From Trichobilharzia szidati (taxonomy: Eukaryota > Platyhelminthes > Trematoda > Strigeidida > Schistosomatidae), in contig OX235271.1 of assembly GCA_944472155.2 (NCBI GenBank), positions 98,717,256-98,781,255 of the forward strand: DNA of 64,000 nt. Reading direction: 5' to 3'. This document shows, piece by piece, positions 1 through 11,012 of the stretch. The stretch's first letter is position 1, and each line of letters starts with the position of its first letter. The notes below the pieces were generated by a model. It was not told where the DNA came from and did not search any database. It saw only the letters and a list, made by a program, of their open reading frames with translations. The position numbers were made by a program, and so were the translations under genes.

Positions 1-92
1 GAAAGATTCATTATGCTCAGCGCTCATTTTAGCATTCCTGGATACATCACCAAAAGGTGGTAATTACAACTTGGATACGGATGGTAGCCACA
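1..92. other. Left edge, no feature recognised
   Basis: No coding or repeat signal was recognised. The five bases just before the LTR at position 93 (CCACA) would be the left target-site duplication if the LTR boundary is right. No partner copy of that duplication was found. Confidence 0.4.
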
Positions 93-407
93 TGTCAAGG
101 AACTTAGCCCTAAGTTCCTATTGTAACGAAGACGCTTCGAACCAATAATGACTATGTACTTGTCTCGACTTCGAATCCAAAACACCAGTGGTTGTAAGAA
201 GAAAGTTATATTGTTTGGCAATTAAAGTGAAGACAACTACAAATCTACAAACAAATGTTTAGTACAAATGAACTTATAAAGTACTTTTATTCGTGTTCTT
301 CTGCCGTCTTCAAACTTGCACGCGATCGAGCCATTTGCGCCTTCGAGTTGCCCGCCAATGGTGATCGAGGTCAATGAACCAACGTTCAATGTTCATATTC
401 CTTGACA
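93..407 (-). mobile_element. BEL/Pao-type LTR, probable 3' LTR
   Basis: This 315-bp LTR begins TGTCAAGGAA and ends TTCCTTGACA, so its ends form a 10-bp inverted repeat with the usual TG..CA termini. A close relative, clearly a solo LTR with a 5-bp target duplication, lies at 39901-40208. On the minus strand a purine run (CCGGGGAG) sits directly before the LTR, as a polypurine tract should. An AATAAA signal lies inside it in minus orientation (near 283-293). It is therefore read as the 3' LTR of the minus-strand element whose gag lies at 1178-2809. Seen: ends, purine run, poly(A) signal. Inferred: that it belongs to the BEL gag. Confidence 0.75.
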
Positions 408-479
408 CTCCCCGGCAAAATGGGTCCATCCCTTTTCTCCATTGCACCGATAACCTTGAACTGAACTGCTATCGCGAGA

Positions 480-1080
480 ACCCGGGCCAACCGGGACTAG
501 GCTAAAATGGAAAAACAAGACAAAAAAGCCAAACACACAACAAGCATACCACAACACACAGGTTCGCTCTCCCCGGCGTGTGGGATCTTAGCTCTCTGCC
601 AACAGTACCACCACTGATCTGGTTCACGAAGTGTTGGTTGCTTCATATCACTCTGGCACAATCCCCTCCCCAGCGTATCAAGTCGCATACACTGACTCTA
701 ACACTACTCGATTCGTTCACAAGTTAAAAGACTAGAAACGACTTCAGAAGTACTTACAATAACATAAGAAGATGATTCACACAATGTGAGAACTATAAAA
801 TTAACCGACAATCAAATGAATTGGAACCCACTCAATTACTTAACACAAACACATGTACAATCAATACATCAAATGTTGCGGATTCTGCATAGACGAGCTA
901 CCCATGAAGAACTGTAGGACTTACAGCAGTACGCCTATATTCCTTCTCAGGTTGACGATCCAGAACGTGGCACAATTAAAGATAGATAGAATGATTCAAT
1001 TCTATCACATGATGTACATACCGACGTCCCTAAGACTTAGGACTTATCATATAACTTCGGTTGACCCTTAAGTTGGAAAA
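480..1080 (-). pseudogene. Degenerate BEL/Pao pol remnant (possible integrase)
   Basis: Between the BEL gag and the 3' LTR there is room for only about 700 bp, whereas an intact BEL pol needs more than 3 kb. Minus-strand translation around 850-1080 gives a broken peptide with a FWIVNLRRN-like stretch. This resembles the zinc-binding or early integrase part of BEL pol, where FWI followed by a basic stretch is common. A 63-codon open stretch at 497-688 has no recognisable motif. The protease, reverse transcriptase and RNase H seem to be missing, so the element is a deletion derivative that could only move with help. The integrase match is weak. Confidence 0.35.
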
Positions 1081-1177
1081 TCGTCGTTGAGTTCATTTGC
1101 TGACCTCCTTCCATCATCTATATCCTCAACTCTGAATGGTAACACGCCCATGACATTGTATCGTGGAATGTAGATGA

Positions 1178-2809
1178 CTAAAAACATACGACGTATCCAA
1201 CCAGCCAAGCGAAGGCACAGAGTAATTTGCACCAAAAATAATAACATTCAAATAGTAGTTTGAAACCTGAAATGCCTTTATTCGTGCAAGTCAGTCTAAC
1301 AATTATCCTCTTGTACACAGTTGGCTTATCGTCACCAAACCGGTCATTGACTTTCGCCCCTTCGAACGGGCCAACACTAGCATTATCACTGCATAAGACA
1401 CGTGGGTTCATGGACGGCTCTTTTACCGCATATGACAACACCAACGACGACTGACTGACACCAGTTGATGGACTTAGCGTTGCATCAGAAGCTGCCGCTC
1501 TTCGACCTTTGGAAAGTTGTCTAACCGCAAGATTACCACCACTGCTATCTTTTATTATGAGCTCCAGCTCGGCTTTAACATCCATTGATAGTTGGACTAC
1601 ACTCGGATCATTTACACTGACGGTCTCACTTGTATCCATACCTTCTGCAACCGCATCTGCCTTTAATTCTACTTCACGTTCAAGTTGTACAGAACCTTTG
1701 TTCAACTCAGTAGTAGTAGGCATTCCGCTAATCTCATCATGATCAGCCAAAGACAAACGTGCACTATCCTAACCATTGTCGCAAATACCCACTTTACCGC
1801 CGTCTGTATGATCGACTTCATCATTTTCAAACTCTTTAATAACAGCCGTATATGACTTAGGTTCTTCCTCATGAATCCTTAAAGGTTTTATTGCTTTACT
1901 CTGGCTAGTAATACCTTGTAAACTTGTGAAGTCAGAACTGGACTCTGAAACTGTAAACCTCTTCTTCTGCACAAACTGCGTTGTCGTCTGTGACACTCTT
2001 TGCAACAATGACTTACTAGTTACGACTGCAGGCTTATTCACCACATCATTATCGTCACACGATTCGGAGTCAGAACTTGATGACGCTGACTTCACATTTA
2101 GCTTACCACTAAACTTGTTCACTGCTTCACAGTTCGCTTTTGAATGCACTCCTTGCAAACGGACGAAGCACAACCGTGTTTGTCTTGCGGCTTGTAACCT
2201 ATCCGTTGGGGACGTCCCCCGAAAGCTGTCACACTCATTAAGTTTGTACGGATTACTAGACACCATAAAGCCTTCTCGATATCCACTTCTCTGGGACTCT
2301 TTCGTCATAAATGATTGCGTTTTGCTCTCTGATTTCTCTATTCCAGGAGTGGGGTGCAGTATACTAGCAAACTTGCTCAAAGCTTGTTTGACACTGTCTT
2401 TCACCAGGCTCACAATGTCATCCAACCTGGGCTCTAAACCCTCCTCCTCTAGACGGGAACTGATCTTTATGAACTTCCTTTAAAGAAGAACTGGTGATCT
2501 CTTGGCAATAGTCTCAAGAACAGAGCTTGAATTCAATTCATCTACGCAATTAAGAGACACAAAAGTATTTCTGTATACCATTAAATTATCCAAGAACTCC
2601 GCGAGTTCCTCGGAGTTGTCACTTAACTGCGCCCCATTACCTTTAACGGTCTCAAAAATACTACGGGATATCATAAATGGTTTCCCAAACCTTTGACGTA
2701 GTATCCTCATTGCCTCAGTATATCCTTCGTTCGGAGACATAAACTTGCAGCACTGTATGGCTCTTGCAGCCACACCAGTGCAATACCTCAACAAATACAT
2801 TAACTTCAT
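1178..2809 (-). pseudogene. BEL/Pao gag-like region, broken into three reading frames
   Basis: The region reads on the minus strand in three consecutive open segments: 2809-2480, 2425-1769 and 1756-1178. The first contains a KLMYLLRYCTG motif followed by a GYTEAMRILRQRFGKP stretch, which is characteristic of the gag domain (DUF1759 type) of BEL/Pao retrotransposons. The second continues as a Ser/Thr/Lys-rich tail, and the third is acidic with no named domain. A full BEL gag normally carries more residues before the KLMYL motif, so the N terminus is missing, apparently cut at the junction with the Gypsy LTR near 2866. The gaps between segments indicate stop codons or small indels. Gag would form the particle shell; no intact product is expected. 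Confidence 0.65.
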
Positions 2810-3007
2810 TTCTTTATGTTATAACGCAATGAATTAAGATAAACCGTCGCCAATTTGTTGTAACTGTAGCGGGAATTAAAATGAGGTACGTTGTTGTCTT
2901 GTTCTGTCTGCGCCTGACTAATATGCCTATCTGCTTCTGGTACCTTCCGATTCAACGTACCACGCAATTATCAAAAGACAAAGTCTGGTCTCTGACTGTG
3001 TATTGTA

Positions 3008-3062
3008 GTACAACAACTACGACGACGACTACGACAACGACGACAACGACACGACGACGACA
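3008..3062. repeat. Simple ACG/ACA-type trinucleotide repeat
   Basis: An imperfect run of CGA, ACA and CTA triplets lies within the putative LTR. A plus-strand open frame across it reads mostly threonine and arginine. That is a by-product of the repeat and not a gene. Confidence 0.8.
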
Positions 3063-3146
3063 AATAAACTTATTTAGGAAATGGTATTTATACAATTTTA
3101 CAACCAATAGAGACAGCTAACAGTATTTGAAATAATTGGTCGTAAT

Positions 3147-3446
3147 AGTCAATAACAAAATGCGTGGGAATGATGATATACCACTTATGCGAGATTAACA
3201 GTCATTAAGATAACTGAACAATAACAAAGTGCCTGGGAAATGATAACATAACACATATGCGAGATTAACAGTCATTAAGATAATTGACAATAACAAAGTG
3301 TGTGAGAATTGATGATATACAACTTATACGAGATTAACAGTCGTTAAGATAACTGAACAATAACAATATGCGTGAGAAATGATAATATACAACTTATACG
3401 AGATTAACAGTCGTTAAGATAACTGAACAATAACAAAGTGTGTGGG
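3147..3446. repeat. Tandem repeat, about four copies of a 69-70 bp unit
   Basis: The phrase GAGATTAACAGT recurs at 3191, 3261, 3330 and 3400, giving periods of 70, 69 and 70 bp. Each unit also contains ATAACTGAACAATAACAA and a TGGGAAATGATA-like block. Units differ by scattered substitutions. The array ends right at the inferred LTR start, so it is best explained as repeats inside the U3 part of the Gypsy LTR. Confidence 0.85.
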
Positions 3447-3452
3447 ATCCTA

Positions 3453-4963
3453 TCACCTCCCCCCGTTAAAAGTGTAGGACTTGCTTTTTGGACCTATTTG
3501 AAAAGGTTTTGGAGCTCTTCTTTTTCGAGTTGACTTTCGCGTACTGGATAGATTGTGATCTGCGTCCCGGGCTTTTGGCTGTGGAAGGATTTGGCGTCGT
3601 ACGATGATAATGTAGCAAGGATCTATCCAAAATTTCTTCTGTTGTTCCCTCCCCCTTCGGTTTTGCATAAGCACGCTTAAAGGTTTTGACGAATTTGCAG
3701 CAATCAAGTTTGTCTTGAAAACAGAAGCGTGCTTTCGACGCAGGCGTTGTAAGAGAGACTGATCAGATACATGTCCGGGAACAACGTTCTTTGGTGAGGA
3801 CGAAACATTAGAGCATACTGAATTTAACGGTACATTGAAGATATGGAGCTTGTCTAACCAGTCAAGACCAAGCAAATTTAGATCATGGTAGTTTGTGACG
3901 TAACATACACCATTGAACTGATGCTTACCAAACTGAATCTGGCACTTTATCTCACCGACGAGTTTCAGTATGTCTCCAGAAGCATTCTTAGCGACATGCT
4001 TGGTCGGCAGAATCTGTGGGCACCCAAGTTTGCGCCACGTAGTTCGGGAAATTAAAGTGATATCTGATGCCGTATCCAACTGAAGACGACTAGATTTGCC
4101 GTTAATGCGTAGTGTAATGTACTTACGTTTGCTGGCGAAATCGACTTTGGAAGTTGTGAAAATGGTCTGTATCCGAGGAGATTGTTTCGGCTTGAAATGA
4201 CTACTTCTGTTCTTCACCGAAGAATTTTTCTGTGGTGGACAGTAACCCTCTTTATGTCCAAAACGGTGACAATTACGGCATTTATGTTTCTTGAAAAGAC
4301 AGAACTTGACAAAATGCCACGACCCACAGTGCCAGCACACAGAAGGAGGTTTAGCTAAATTCGGAGACTGACGTGCTGTGTGCTTAACGGTGATCGGAGG
4401 ACTTTTCACTGTATTAATTGAACCAAATTCAGACGATTGTCGTTTGCACTCCACCATAGCAGTATCGTGCTTCAAGTTGATTAGGCGTTGGCATTCTGCT
4501 GTCACCATTTGTAAAGTCATTTTTGGGTCTTGTTCCACGAGTGACAGAAGTTGAGTTCTTATGTCAGTATCTTCTGGGTTCTTCAAACCACAAATAAAAA
4601 TCAAACACTTGAACTGATCTGATGTCATTTCGTGTGGTTTGAACCTTTCGCATTCTTTGTTCACTTTGCCAGCGTAAGTAACATAATCATCGGAAGGCAT
4701 TTTTGTCAACTGAAAACATTGATACCGAATATTAAACATGGATGACTGTTCACCAAGGATTTGTGATAAAACGGTGACTGTCTCATCGAATGATAATTCA
4801 CGTGGGTTCTTAGGCAGAATGAAGTTAACATATCTGTTGTGCTCAACAGTACCAAGTTTTCGTAGTAACAATCGGACTTAGGCAGCATCATCAAACATGT
4901 GGCATTCAATACGAAAAACGTCTTCATAACGATTGAACCATGCATCAAATAGGAGACCAGATA
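3453..4963 (-). pseudogene. Ty3/Gypsy gag-protease joined to the end of pol (internal deletion)
   Basis: The minus-strand frame of 472 codons (4871-3453) begins inside a Gypsy gag domain that extends upstream to the gap edge, after one in-frame TAA at about 4876-4878 that looks like a nonsense change. It contains a zinc-knuckle region (CWHCGSWHFVKFC, then CRNCHRFGHKEGYC, residues about 175-210). An aspartic protease follows, with the active-site motif LQLDTASD at about residue 265. Soon after residue 385 it changes to a basic tail typical of the extreme C terminus of Gypsy pol. Reverse transcriptase, RNase H and nearly all of the integrase are absent. The gag style resembles Mag-like Gypsy elements and differs from the CsRn1-type copy at 42-48 kb. 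Confidence 0.75.
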
Positions 4964-5461
4964 NNNNNNNNNNNNNNNNNNNNNNNNNNNNNNNNNNNNN
5001 NNNNNNNNNNNNNNNNNNNNNNNNNNNNNNNNNNNNNNNNNNNNNNNNNNNNNNNNNNNNNNNNNNNNNNNNNNNNNNNNNNNNNNNNNNNNNNNNNNNN
5101 NNNNNNNNNNNNNNNNNNNNNNNNNNNNNNNNNNNNNNNNNNNNNNNNNNNNNNNNNNNNNNNNNNNNNNNNNNNNNNNNNNNNNNNNNNNNNNNNNNNN
5201 NNNNNNNNNNNNNNNNNNNNNNNNNNNNNNNNNNNNNNNNNNNNNNNNNNNNNNNNNNNNNNNNNNNNNNNNNNNNNNNNNNNNNNNNNNNNNNNNNNNN
5301 NNNNNNNNNNNNNNNNNNNNNNNNNNNNNNNNNNNNNNNNNNNNNNNNNNNNNNNNNNNNNNNNNNNNNNNNNNNNNNNNNNNNNNNNNNNNNNNNNNNN
5401 NNNNNNNNNNNNNNNNNNNNNNNNNNNNNNNNNNNNNNNNNNNNNNNNNNNNNNNNNNNNN
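4964..5461. other. Assembly gap (run of N)
   Basis: 498 unknown bases. The Gypsy gag on the left and the APE endonuclease on the right belong to different element types, so the gap hides a junction between two elements. Open frames that span the N run are meaningless. Confidence 0.99.
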
Positions 5462-6200
5462 TTGATCACAAGAGTTAAAATCGCCAGTCACTATTGATAA
5501 AGAGTTCTCGAAACAAGCTGCAGCAAAAGCGGTGAATTCATCTGCGAACATAGATAAATCCGATATGGTACAGCCAGGAGAGACATAAACATTAGAAATA
5601 TAAATGAATTTATATTTTGACAAGTGTCTCGGGCGACATCTGACAGTGATGCAATCAATGTAGTCATTCGAGAATTTGAAACAAACATTGTTAGAAATAG
5701 ACCATTTTGAGTGAATAAATGTAGCTACTCCACCGCCGCATTTTTTCTTGGAACAAACACGGTCTTGTCGGAATACATTAAAATCATTTAAAGATACTAT
5801 ATTGTCATCATATGAGTCATGAAGCCAGGTTTCTTGTAGAGTTACAATACCAGTATTATGATAAGTTTCGGACAACAACAGGGACTGAAAATCCAGAATT
5901 TTGTTAGGCAGTGACCGACAGTTCGTACTAACGATAACCGGAACAGTAGTTTGATGTATGGGTGTAGATTTTAAAGCACGTTGCCAACCACCATGGTGCT
6001 TTTTCTTGAGTTTATTGCAAATATGAAAGTTTTTAGGTTTTAAGCATTTTATATAATCCCGAGAGTGAATGATACGATTAGAATACATAATTTTAAATGC
6101 AAACACCAACAAAATATGAGTAAATAGATGCAAAATGTACATGGAATATGGTAGCCCAAAATGTTCAAACAGGCCGCCAAGGTCAAGGTCGTGTGGCACA
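5462..6200 (-). pseudogene. APE-type endonuclease domain of a non-LTR retrotransposon (fragment)
   Basis: Minus-strand translation gives the N-terminal part of an apurinic-like endonuclease, the domain that nicks target DNA for LINE insertion. Visible landmarks, in order, are STNCRSLPNK, the TLQETWLHD stretch with the catalytic Glu, CGGGVATFIHS, and SIVTGDFNSCD with the DFN motif, after which the assembly gap begins. Sequence before the STNCRSL motif has no recognised function and may be ORF2 leader or 5' sequence. The domain order points to a CR1/L2/Rex-like ORF2. It differs from the CR1 copies at 56-64 kb. The reverse transcriptase, if present, lies in the gap or was lost. Confidence 0.7.
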
Positions 6201-6270
6201 ACACTTACGCTTCTCAATAACAAAATCAGAAGACATAATTGATCCGAAAGATGCAATGCATTCGCTCATC

Positions 6271-6300
6271 ATATATATGTATATATATATATATATATAT
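6271..6300. repeat. (TA)n microsatellite
   Basis: About 30 bp of near-perfect TA repeats directly abut the 5'-truncated Penelope-like copy that begins at about 6299. Confidence 0.9.
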
Positions 6301-7600
6301 TCCAATTCAACGGCCAAATATATGAACAAGTCAAAGGAACACCCATGGGATCGCCAATATCAGGTTTGATTGCAGAAGCAGTGATGCAAAGGCTCGAAAA
6401 CATAATCCTACCAAAGATAAAACCCAAGATTTGGATACGCTACGTAGACGACACATTTATAATTATCAAAAGAAACGAGTTAGATAAAGCTCAAAATCTG
6501 ATAAACAACGTCTTCAACGACATCAAATTTACAAGAGAAGATGAATCCGAGAACAAAATCCCATTTTTGGACGTCTTAGTCAAGCGAACAACCACAGGGG
6601 AATTAGAAACTCAAGTTTATAGAAAATCAACTCACACTGATCAAATACTGAATTACAACAGCAACAACCCAATAACACACAAAAGGAATTGCATACAAAC
6701 ACTATTCAAGAGAGCCAGGACTCATTGCAGCACTCCCACCTTAAGGAAAATTGAAGAGAGATATCTCATGGACGTCTTCCAAAAGAATGGATATCCACGA
6801 AATTTCATCAAAAGACATATACCCTCAAGCCAACCTATCAAACCAAAAGCCCCCAAGGAAAGCACAAAGAAAGTCGGCCTGCCATATATGAAGGATTTAT
6901 CAGAAATCACTGCAAGACTCTTCAAACCTTTAGGAATTGACGTCGCACACAAACCAACAAAGTCACTTAACTCAGTTCTATGTCAACCAAAAGACTCAAC
7001 AGCGAAGGAAGATAAAACCAACATCATCTACAAGATAAATTGTAACAACTGCGAAAAAGACCACATTGGCTAAAGTGGACGACCCCTTCGTCTTCGTATC
7101 CATGATCATGAGCTAGCCATCAAAAGACACGACATCCACTCCCTCATATCACTACATACAGACAACTACGGACATCAATTCGATTAAGACAATGTTCAAA
7201 TATTAGACAGAGGAAACAACAAAAATACTAGAGAATTTTTAGAAGCTTGGCATCCCAGTGAATTATCAATCAATAGACACATCGAGATAGACAAAATTTA
7301 TCAACTGATAAGAAAGAAACCTCACACAGAAAGGGTCAAAGTTCAAGTCAAGGAAACAATCAGTTCCAATACAGGTAGCCTAGAAGGTGTGAAAACGCAC
7401 AAAAGCAACCAATCATATTCAAGTTCACCAGGAGAGATGATTAATAAACTCGTGGAGAAATCTAAAGCTCACTTCAATACATTGAAGTATGCGCTGAAGA
7501 TGTCACCTAGTAGGGTGATGAAAGCTTCGCAAATTAAATATCCCGCTCAGAGGACACAACCACATATATATACATATAATATGGTGAGCACTAAAAGTAC
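6299..7600 (+). pseudogene. Penelope-like element, 5'-truncated copy A (RT palm to GIY-YIG)
   Basis: The frame opens in the reverse transcriptase at FQFNGQIYEQVKGTPMGSP and continues through WIRYVDDTF, the RT active site with the double Asp, then FLDVLVKR. A linker with the ERYLMDVFQKNGYP signature of Penelope-like elements follows. The GIY-YIG endonuclease begins at about 7018 (NIIYKINCNNC..HIG) but is interrupted at once by a TAA at 7072. In copy B the equivalent codon is a glutamine. Beyond the stop, the same frame still reads RLRIHDHELAIKRHD and further conserved sequence to about 7560, with another stop near 7185. PLEs move by RT combined with a GIY-YIG nuclease; this copy is dead. It is flanked by TA repeats on both sides. 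Confidence 0.88.
7486..7545 (+). other. Hammerhead-like motif in the 3' end of PLE copy A
   Basis: The sequence contains CTGAAGA, compatible with the hammerhead core CUGANGA. A stem that can pair GTCACC with GGTGAT follows, then GAAAGC. PLEs are known to carry hammerhead ribozymes, so the location is sensible. An extra base lies between the first core strand and the stem, and the stem III side is not convincing, so activity is doubtful. A matching segment lies at 22443-22525 in copy B. Confidence 0.35.
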
Positions 7601-7629
7601 GCGTAAATACATTACACGATTTAGATAAA

Positions 7630-9733
7630 TTACGTCTTCTTACTGATATATCAGAATTCATTAAGAAAACTAATGCCTTATGTTTCTGCTGTTTTTCCCA
7701 GTATATGCAAACAGATACAAATAGATTGTGGTCAGTTTATGTGCTTCTGCGGCAGAAATTAAAATACGAACGTGATAAGCGCAAAATAACTTCACGAATT
7801 CTGAAAATTTTCTCGTCATTATTATCACCCATCAAATCATATTATTCAATAAAAGCACTGTATATAATGTGCAGTAATAGCTGAAAGAGTATTAAAGGAA
7901 CAATTTATATATATATATGAAGTTTGACACATAAACAAAATGACAGCACTAATGAAAACACATCTTCATTTATAAAAGTAGAAAGTCTGATTTCTCTTTC
8001 TCACTACTCCAGAATTAACTCCCAATAAAATTTATTGGTTTATAAGCTTTATATATGATACTTTTAATTACTCTAGGGAACTTGAGATTGGAATTTCTCT
8101 AGATTTTAGAAATATTCTACTTGTTGTACTACATATGTTCATTTAGACTCCATAAAGTGATTTTAACATTGTCGTCATTGAAATATGTGGTACGATAGAT
8201 GTCGACAGTGAAGCATGAAGTATTGTAAGATACAAAATCATATTACGTATGTTAAAAAAAGTATAACAGTCTATATGATTGAAGCACGCGCTTTTGCACG
8301 TATACTTATAAGACGTTGAAGAAGACGTGACACGTGTGACTGATTAGCTCAGAGAAAAGCATCCAAACTTTTGAAACGGCAGAAATGTAATTACTCGCTC
8401 GGATATAGAAAAATCTACCTAATGGGTATATATACGATGAAATATGCGTGACCGTTTTGCATTTTAGTAGCCTTTAAATAAATCTTATAATGACTGGATA
8501 GCATTTTTCCGAATTTTTTTATGAATATCAAAGTACTCCAAGTTAAGTTTGCATCAGGCACCTGTTTCAACAAGTCTGTTCCCATGATGAATCGCGATGT
8601 AAAAAAATGTATTTCTGTGACAGGCTGATGCATACTAGGAATCAGTGTTTCCCACATCGTCTATAAACCAGATATTTGACGCCAGTCTAGACTAAAGGGT
8701 ACATTATTGGCCCAGTATGAGAATAATATTCGAATGATCAATAGTATATTGTAGTGCGTTGAATTATCAGCAGAACAAACTCATGTATGTGTATGGTCAA
8801 AAACTAATCTTCAGGTTTCTCCGGTGATGAATGAATAAAACACTGAGAAATATCATTCACCAGAATGATCTTAAAAGGGTGATGTATTCCTGAGTAAACT
8901 AGGCTAATTATTATTTGTTGTATTGCAAGCTGAATATTAAAGTAAGATAGTGAGAAATCAATCTGTCTGAAACATTTTAAGCATTTCAAAATACCTTTAA
9001 GGTATGAATTTAGAATACTAGTTGAATTCAATTACAAATGATGGAAAAATATTTCATACGTGAACATTCTTCGTTTACCTCTCATTTGAAGAGTTACATA
9101 TCATAAATTTACTATCTTAATTTCCTTTTGTTTGGTAGTAAATTTAACAGCACTTTCGAGTATCATCTAGACAAATTAAAATTGGAGTCTTTCTTCTCAC
9201 AACCACATACATTTTTGTTGAATTTCAGCAAGAAGGGAGCGAAATACTAGCACTAGAGAAATACTCCCCATAAATAATACTCAGTGCAAAAGAAGTATGA
9301 AGATTAATTGAATCACATACGACTGAAGTAGATACAAGAGTATATTGACGAATCTCTTTTTACTTTAAAAAGTCCTGCGGAGTAAAAGATATTAGGTGTC
9401 GGAAACGTAACTACTGCTGTAAATCAAACTGGCTGATTACTGAAAAATAATTGAATTCAGTTATCCTTTATAAACCGGTGATAAACCGTCAGATACCTAT
9501 TAATTAACCTTTTGTATTCAAGGATGAAATTAGTCTAAGAGCATTTAGTTGCATGTTTTAGCCAGTTTTAGAGCCAGTAGATATTTAATAGTGAGACGTT
9601 TTGAAATTACCATTGTGACCATTTCAAGATTGTGTCTCTCAAAGCACTTAATGAAAGATATCAAAAATACTAAGAAAAAGTGTTACGACGGAGGAATAGC
9701 AAACACGGTTGCCTTGAAATACAAGATTTTATA
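7630..9733. other. AT-rich stretch without recognised genes
   Basis: Only short open frames occur, for example 80 codons at 8415-8657 on the minus strand and 75 codons at 8804-9031 on the minus strand. None shows a domain, splice structure or repeat homology that I recognise. A short (TA)n lies near 7903-7918. Confidence 0.5.
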
Positions 9734-9915
9734 GGTGCTCCAGGCCGCTGGATGGAATCCGAATGGGAAACGACAAGTTAGGCGTCCCATAGTGACATGG
9801 AGTAGAACGTATGCAGAGGAAATAAAAGCTTATGGGTAACAAAGGAGCCTGCTAAATAGGATTGAGGAGAACAGGATGAAACGAAGGCCTATATTCCATT
9901 CTGAATCCAAGGGAA
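9734..9915 (+). mobile_element. RTE-type retrotransposon 3' tail fragment
   Basis: The stretch resembles the extreme C-terminal coding and tail part of SR2-like RTE elements. It contains GGAAACGACAAGTTAGGCGT, TGACATGGAGTAGA, GAAATAAAAGCTTATGG, then GGCCTATATTCCATTCTGAA and a short AATAAT run. A diverged sister lies at 27118-27330. RTE copies are usually 5'-truncated, which explains such a short piece. The closing block is shared with the SINEs in this window. Confidence 0.5.
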
Positions 9916-10420
9916 TAATAATAATAAAGCGAATTCATTTGCAACGAACTATCGTGCATTCGTTACTTCAGATTACTGGTGACAAAATCAAAGATAAACT
10001 GTTTTAGCCTCCTATAAGAAAACAGGAAAAAAAGAGTTTGTTGAACTAAGAGAATTAAACTGGACGATGATTCGAACCAATATTTAATGTGTTCAAATTA
10101 CCAAACACAGACCATTTCACTGACGAAATAGTGTAGACGGTGGTCTCAAGAGTTATGGTCTCCACAATAGCGTTGCATCTTGGAATACTGAAAATAATAC
10201 TATGGTTACAAATTAACTAATTATATAAAATAGTAGAATGCATTAATAAGCCATCATAATTTATTAGTTTAGGTAATTCAGTACAGGAGAACTGTGAAAT
10301 TCATGGTTTTCTGTACACAAAATTTGAGACAGAAGTGATTAGTCCAAAGTGCTTGCATCACCTTCAGTAGCCTGAAATTAGAGATATGTGAAACAACCTA
10401 GAAACAATTATTATTGGTTG
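9916..10420. other. No gene recognised
   Basis: AT-rich sequence with no long open frame and no repeat family that I recognise. Confidence 0.4.
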
Positions 10421-10424
10421 GAGG

Positions 10425-10605
10425 ATTTCATCACGAGCTGACATCATTTAGAGGACCGTCGGAAAACCTTGGAGTACTGGACAGCTTTTTCGCCAGTCTA
10501 GTTTGGGACTCTCCGTCACCCCCCGTCAGGGTTCGAACCCAGGACTTTCTGGTTACAAGGCGAGCTCGTAGAGCATTCACTCAGCCACTGTGACCGGATC
10601 CAATG
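10425..10605 (-). repeat. SMalpha-like tRNA-headed element with decayed hammerhead
   Basis: Read on the minus strand it has a tRNA-like head: an A-box-like GTGGCTGAGTGAATG and a B-box-like GGGTTCGAACCC. These are followed by GAGAGTCCCAAACTAGACTGG and the tail CCAGTACTCCAAGGTTTTCC. The order and wording match the schistosome SMalpha family, short dispersed elements that carry hammerhead ribozymes. The core here is altered (GAGAG instead of UGAUGAG, and an insertion before GAAA), so no cleavage is expected. An oppositely oriented relative follows at 10826. Confidence 0.65.
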
Positions 10606-10825
10606 GCCAGACCATGAATTCAAACTTCTGCCAATCCACGACATAGAGCGACCATTTCTTAATGTCTTCTTCGATGAGTTACTGCCTCACCTTCAACCTG
10701 CTCTACCCTACTGGTCACGGCTTCCCACTAGAATCCCAGGTAACTGCCTGAATAGGGCCAGTCGCTAGTGAGCATCAGATTAATTTTCAAGTATTGGTTT
10801 TGTAGGGAATGTGTATGATTGGATG

Positions 10826-11012
10826 GAGGGTTTCATCATGAGTTGGCTAAATGGTCTACGAGCTCGCCTTGTAACCAGAAGGTCCTGGGTTTGAGCTTCT
10901 GTGGGTGCTTACTGTGAAGAATCCCAAACTAGGACGAAACAGCTGTTCAGTAATCCTAGGTTTTCCAATGGTTCTCGAACTGATGTCAGCTCATGATGAA
11001 ATCTTCCAACTA
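10826..11012 (+). repeat. SMalpha-like element with decayed hammerhead
   Basis: Same family as 10425-10605, in the opposite orientation. The head is degenerate (CTACGAGCTCGCCTTGTAAC, GGTCCTGGGTTTGAGC). The hammerhead segment at 10912-10940 reads CTGTGAAGAATCCCAAACTA, then GGACGAAAC: the GAAAC side and stem II (TCC/GGA) survive, but the CUGAUGA strand is mutated. The tail CCTAGGTTTTCCAATGG is conserved. The two copies form an inverted pair about 220 bp apart. Confidence 0.65.

Larger units (their letters stand above)
2866..3452 (-). mobile_element. Putative 3' LTR of a Ty3/Gypsy element
   Basis: On the minus strand the polypurine run ACGGGGGGAGG (3453-3465 area) is followed at once by TGATAGGATCC, the expected arrangement of polypurine tract and LTR start. 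The LTR would contain the 70-bp tandem repeats at 3147-3446 and the simple repeat at 3008-3062. The far boundary near 2866 is a guess based on a CA-ending stretch next to a GGCGACGG sequence that resembles a primer-binding site. No second LTR is present to confirm the ends, because the other side of the element falls in the assembly gap. Confidence 0.45.

Noticed and set aside
1926..2483. 185-codon plus-strand frame
   Set aside because: It is the antisense shadow of the BEL gag segment on the minus strand and has no motif of its own.
2881..3120. 79-codon plus-strand frame with a Thr run
   Set aside because: The Thr/Arg run comes from the trinucleotide repeat in the putative LTR; there is no domain.
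3147..3446. CRISPR-like array
   Set aside because: The 70-bp units are repeated whole, without unique spacers between short repeats, in a eukaryotic LTR context.
4933..5497. Open frames spanning the N run on both strands
   Set aside because: They consist of unknown bases and exist only because N creates no stop codons.
8415..8657. 80-codon minus-strand frame
   Set aside because: No domain, no homology that I recognise, and no neighbouring exons with good splice sites; could be chance in AT-rich DNA.
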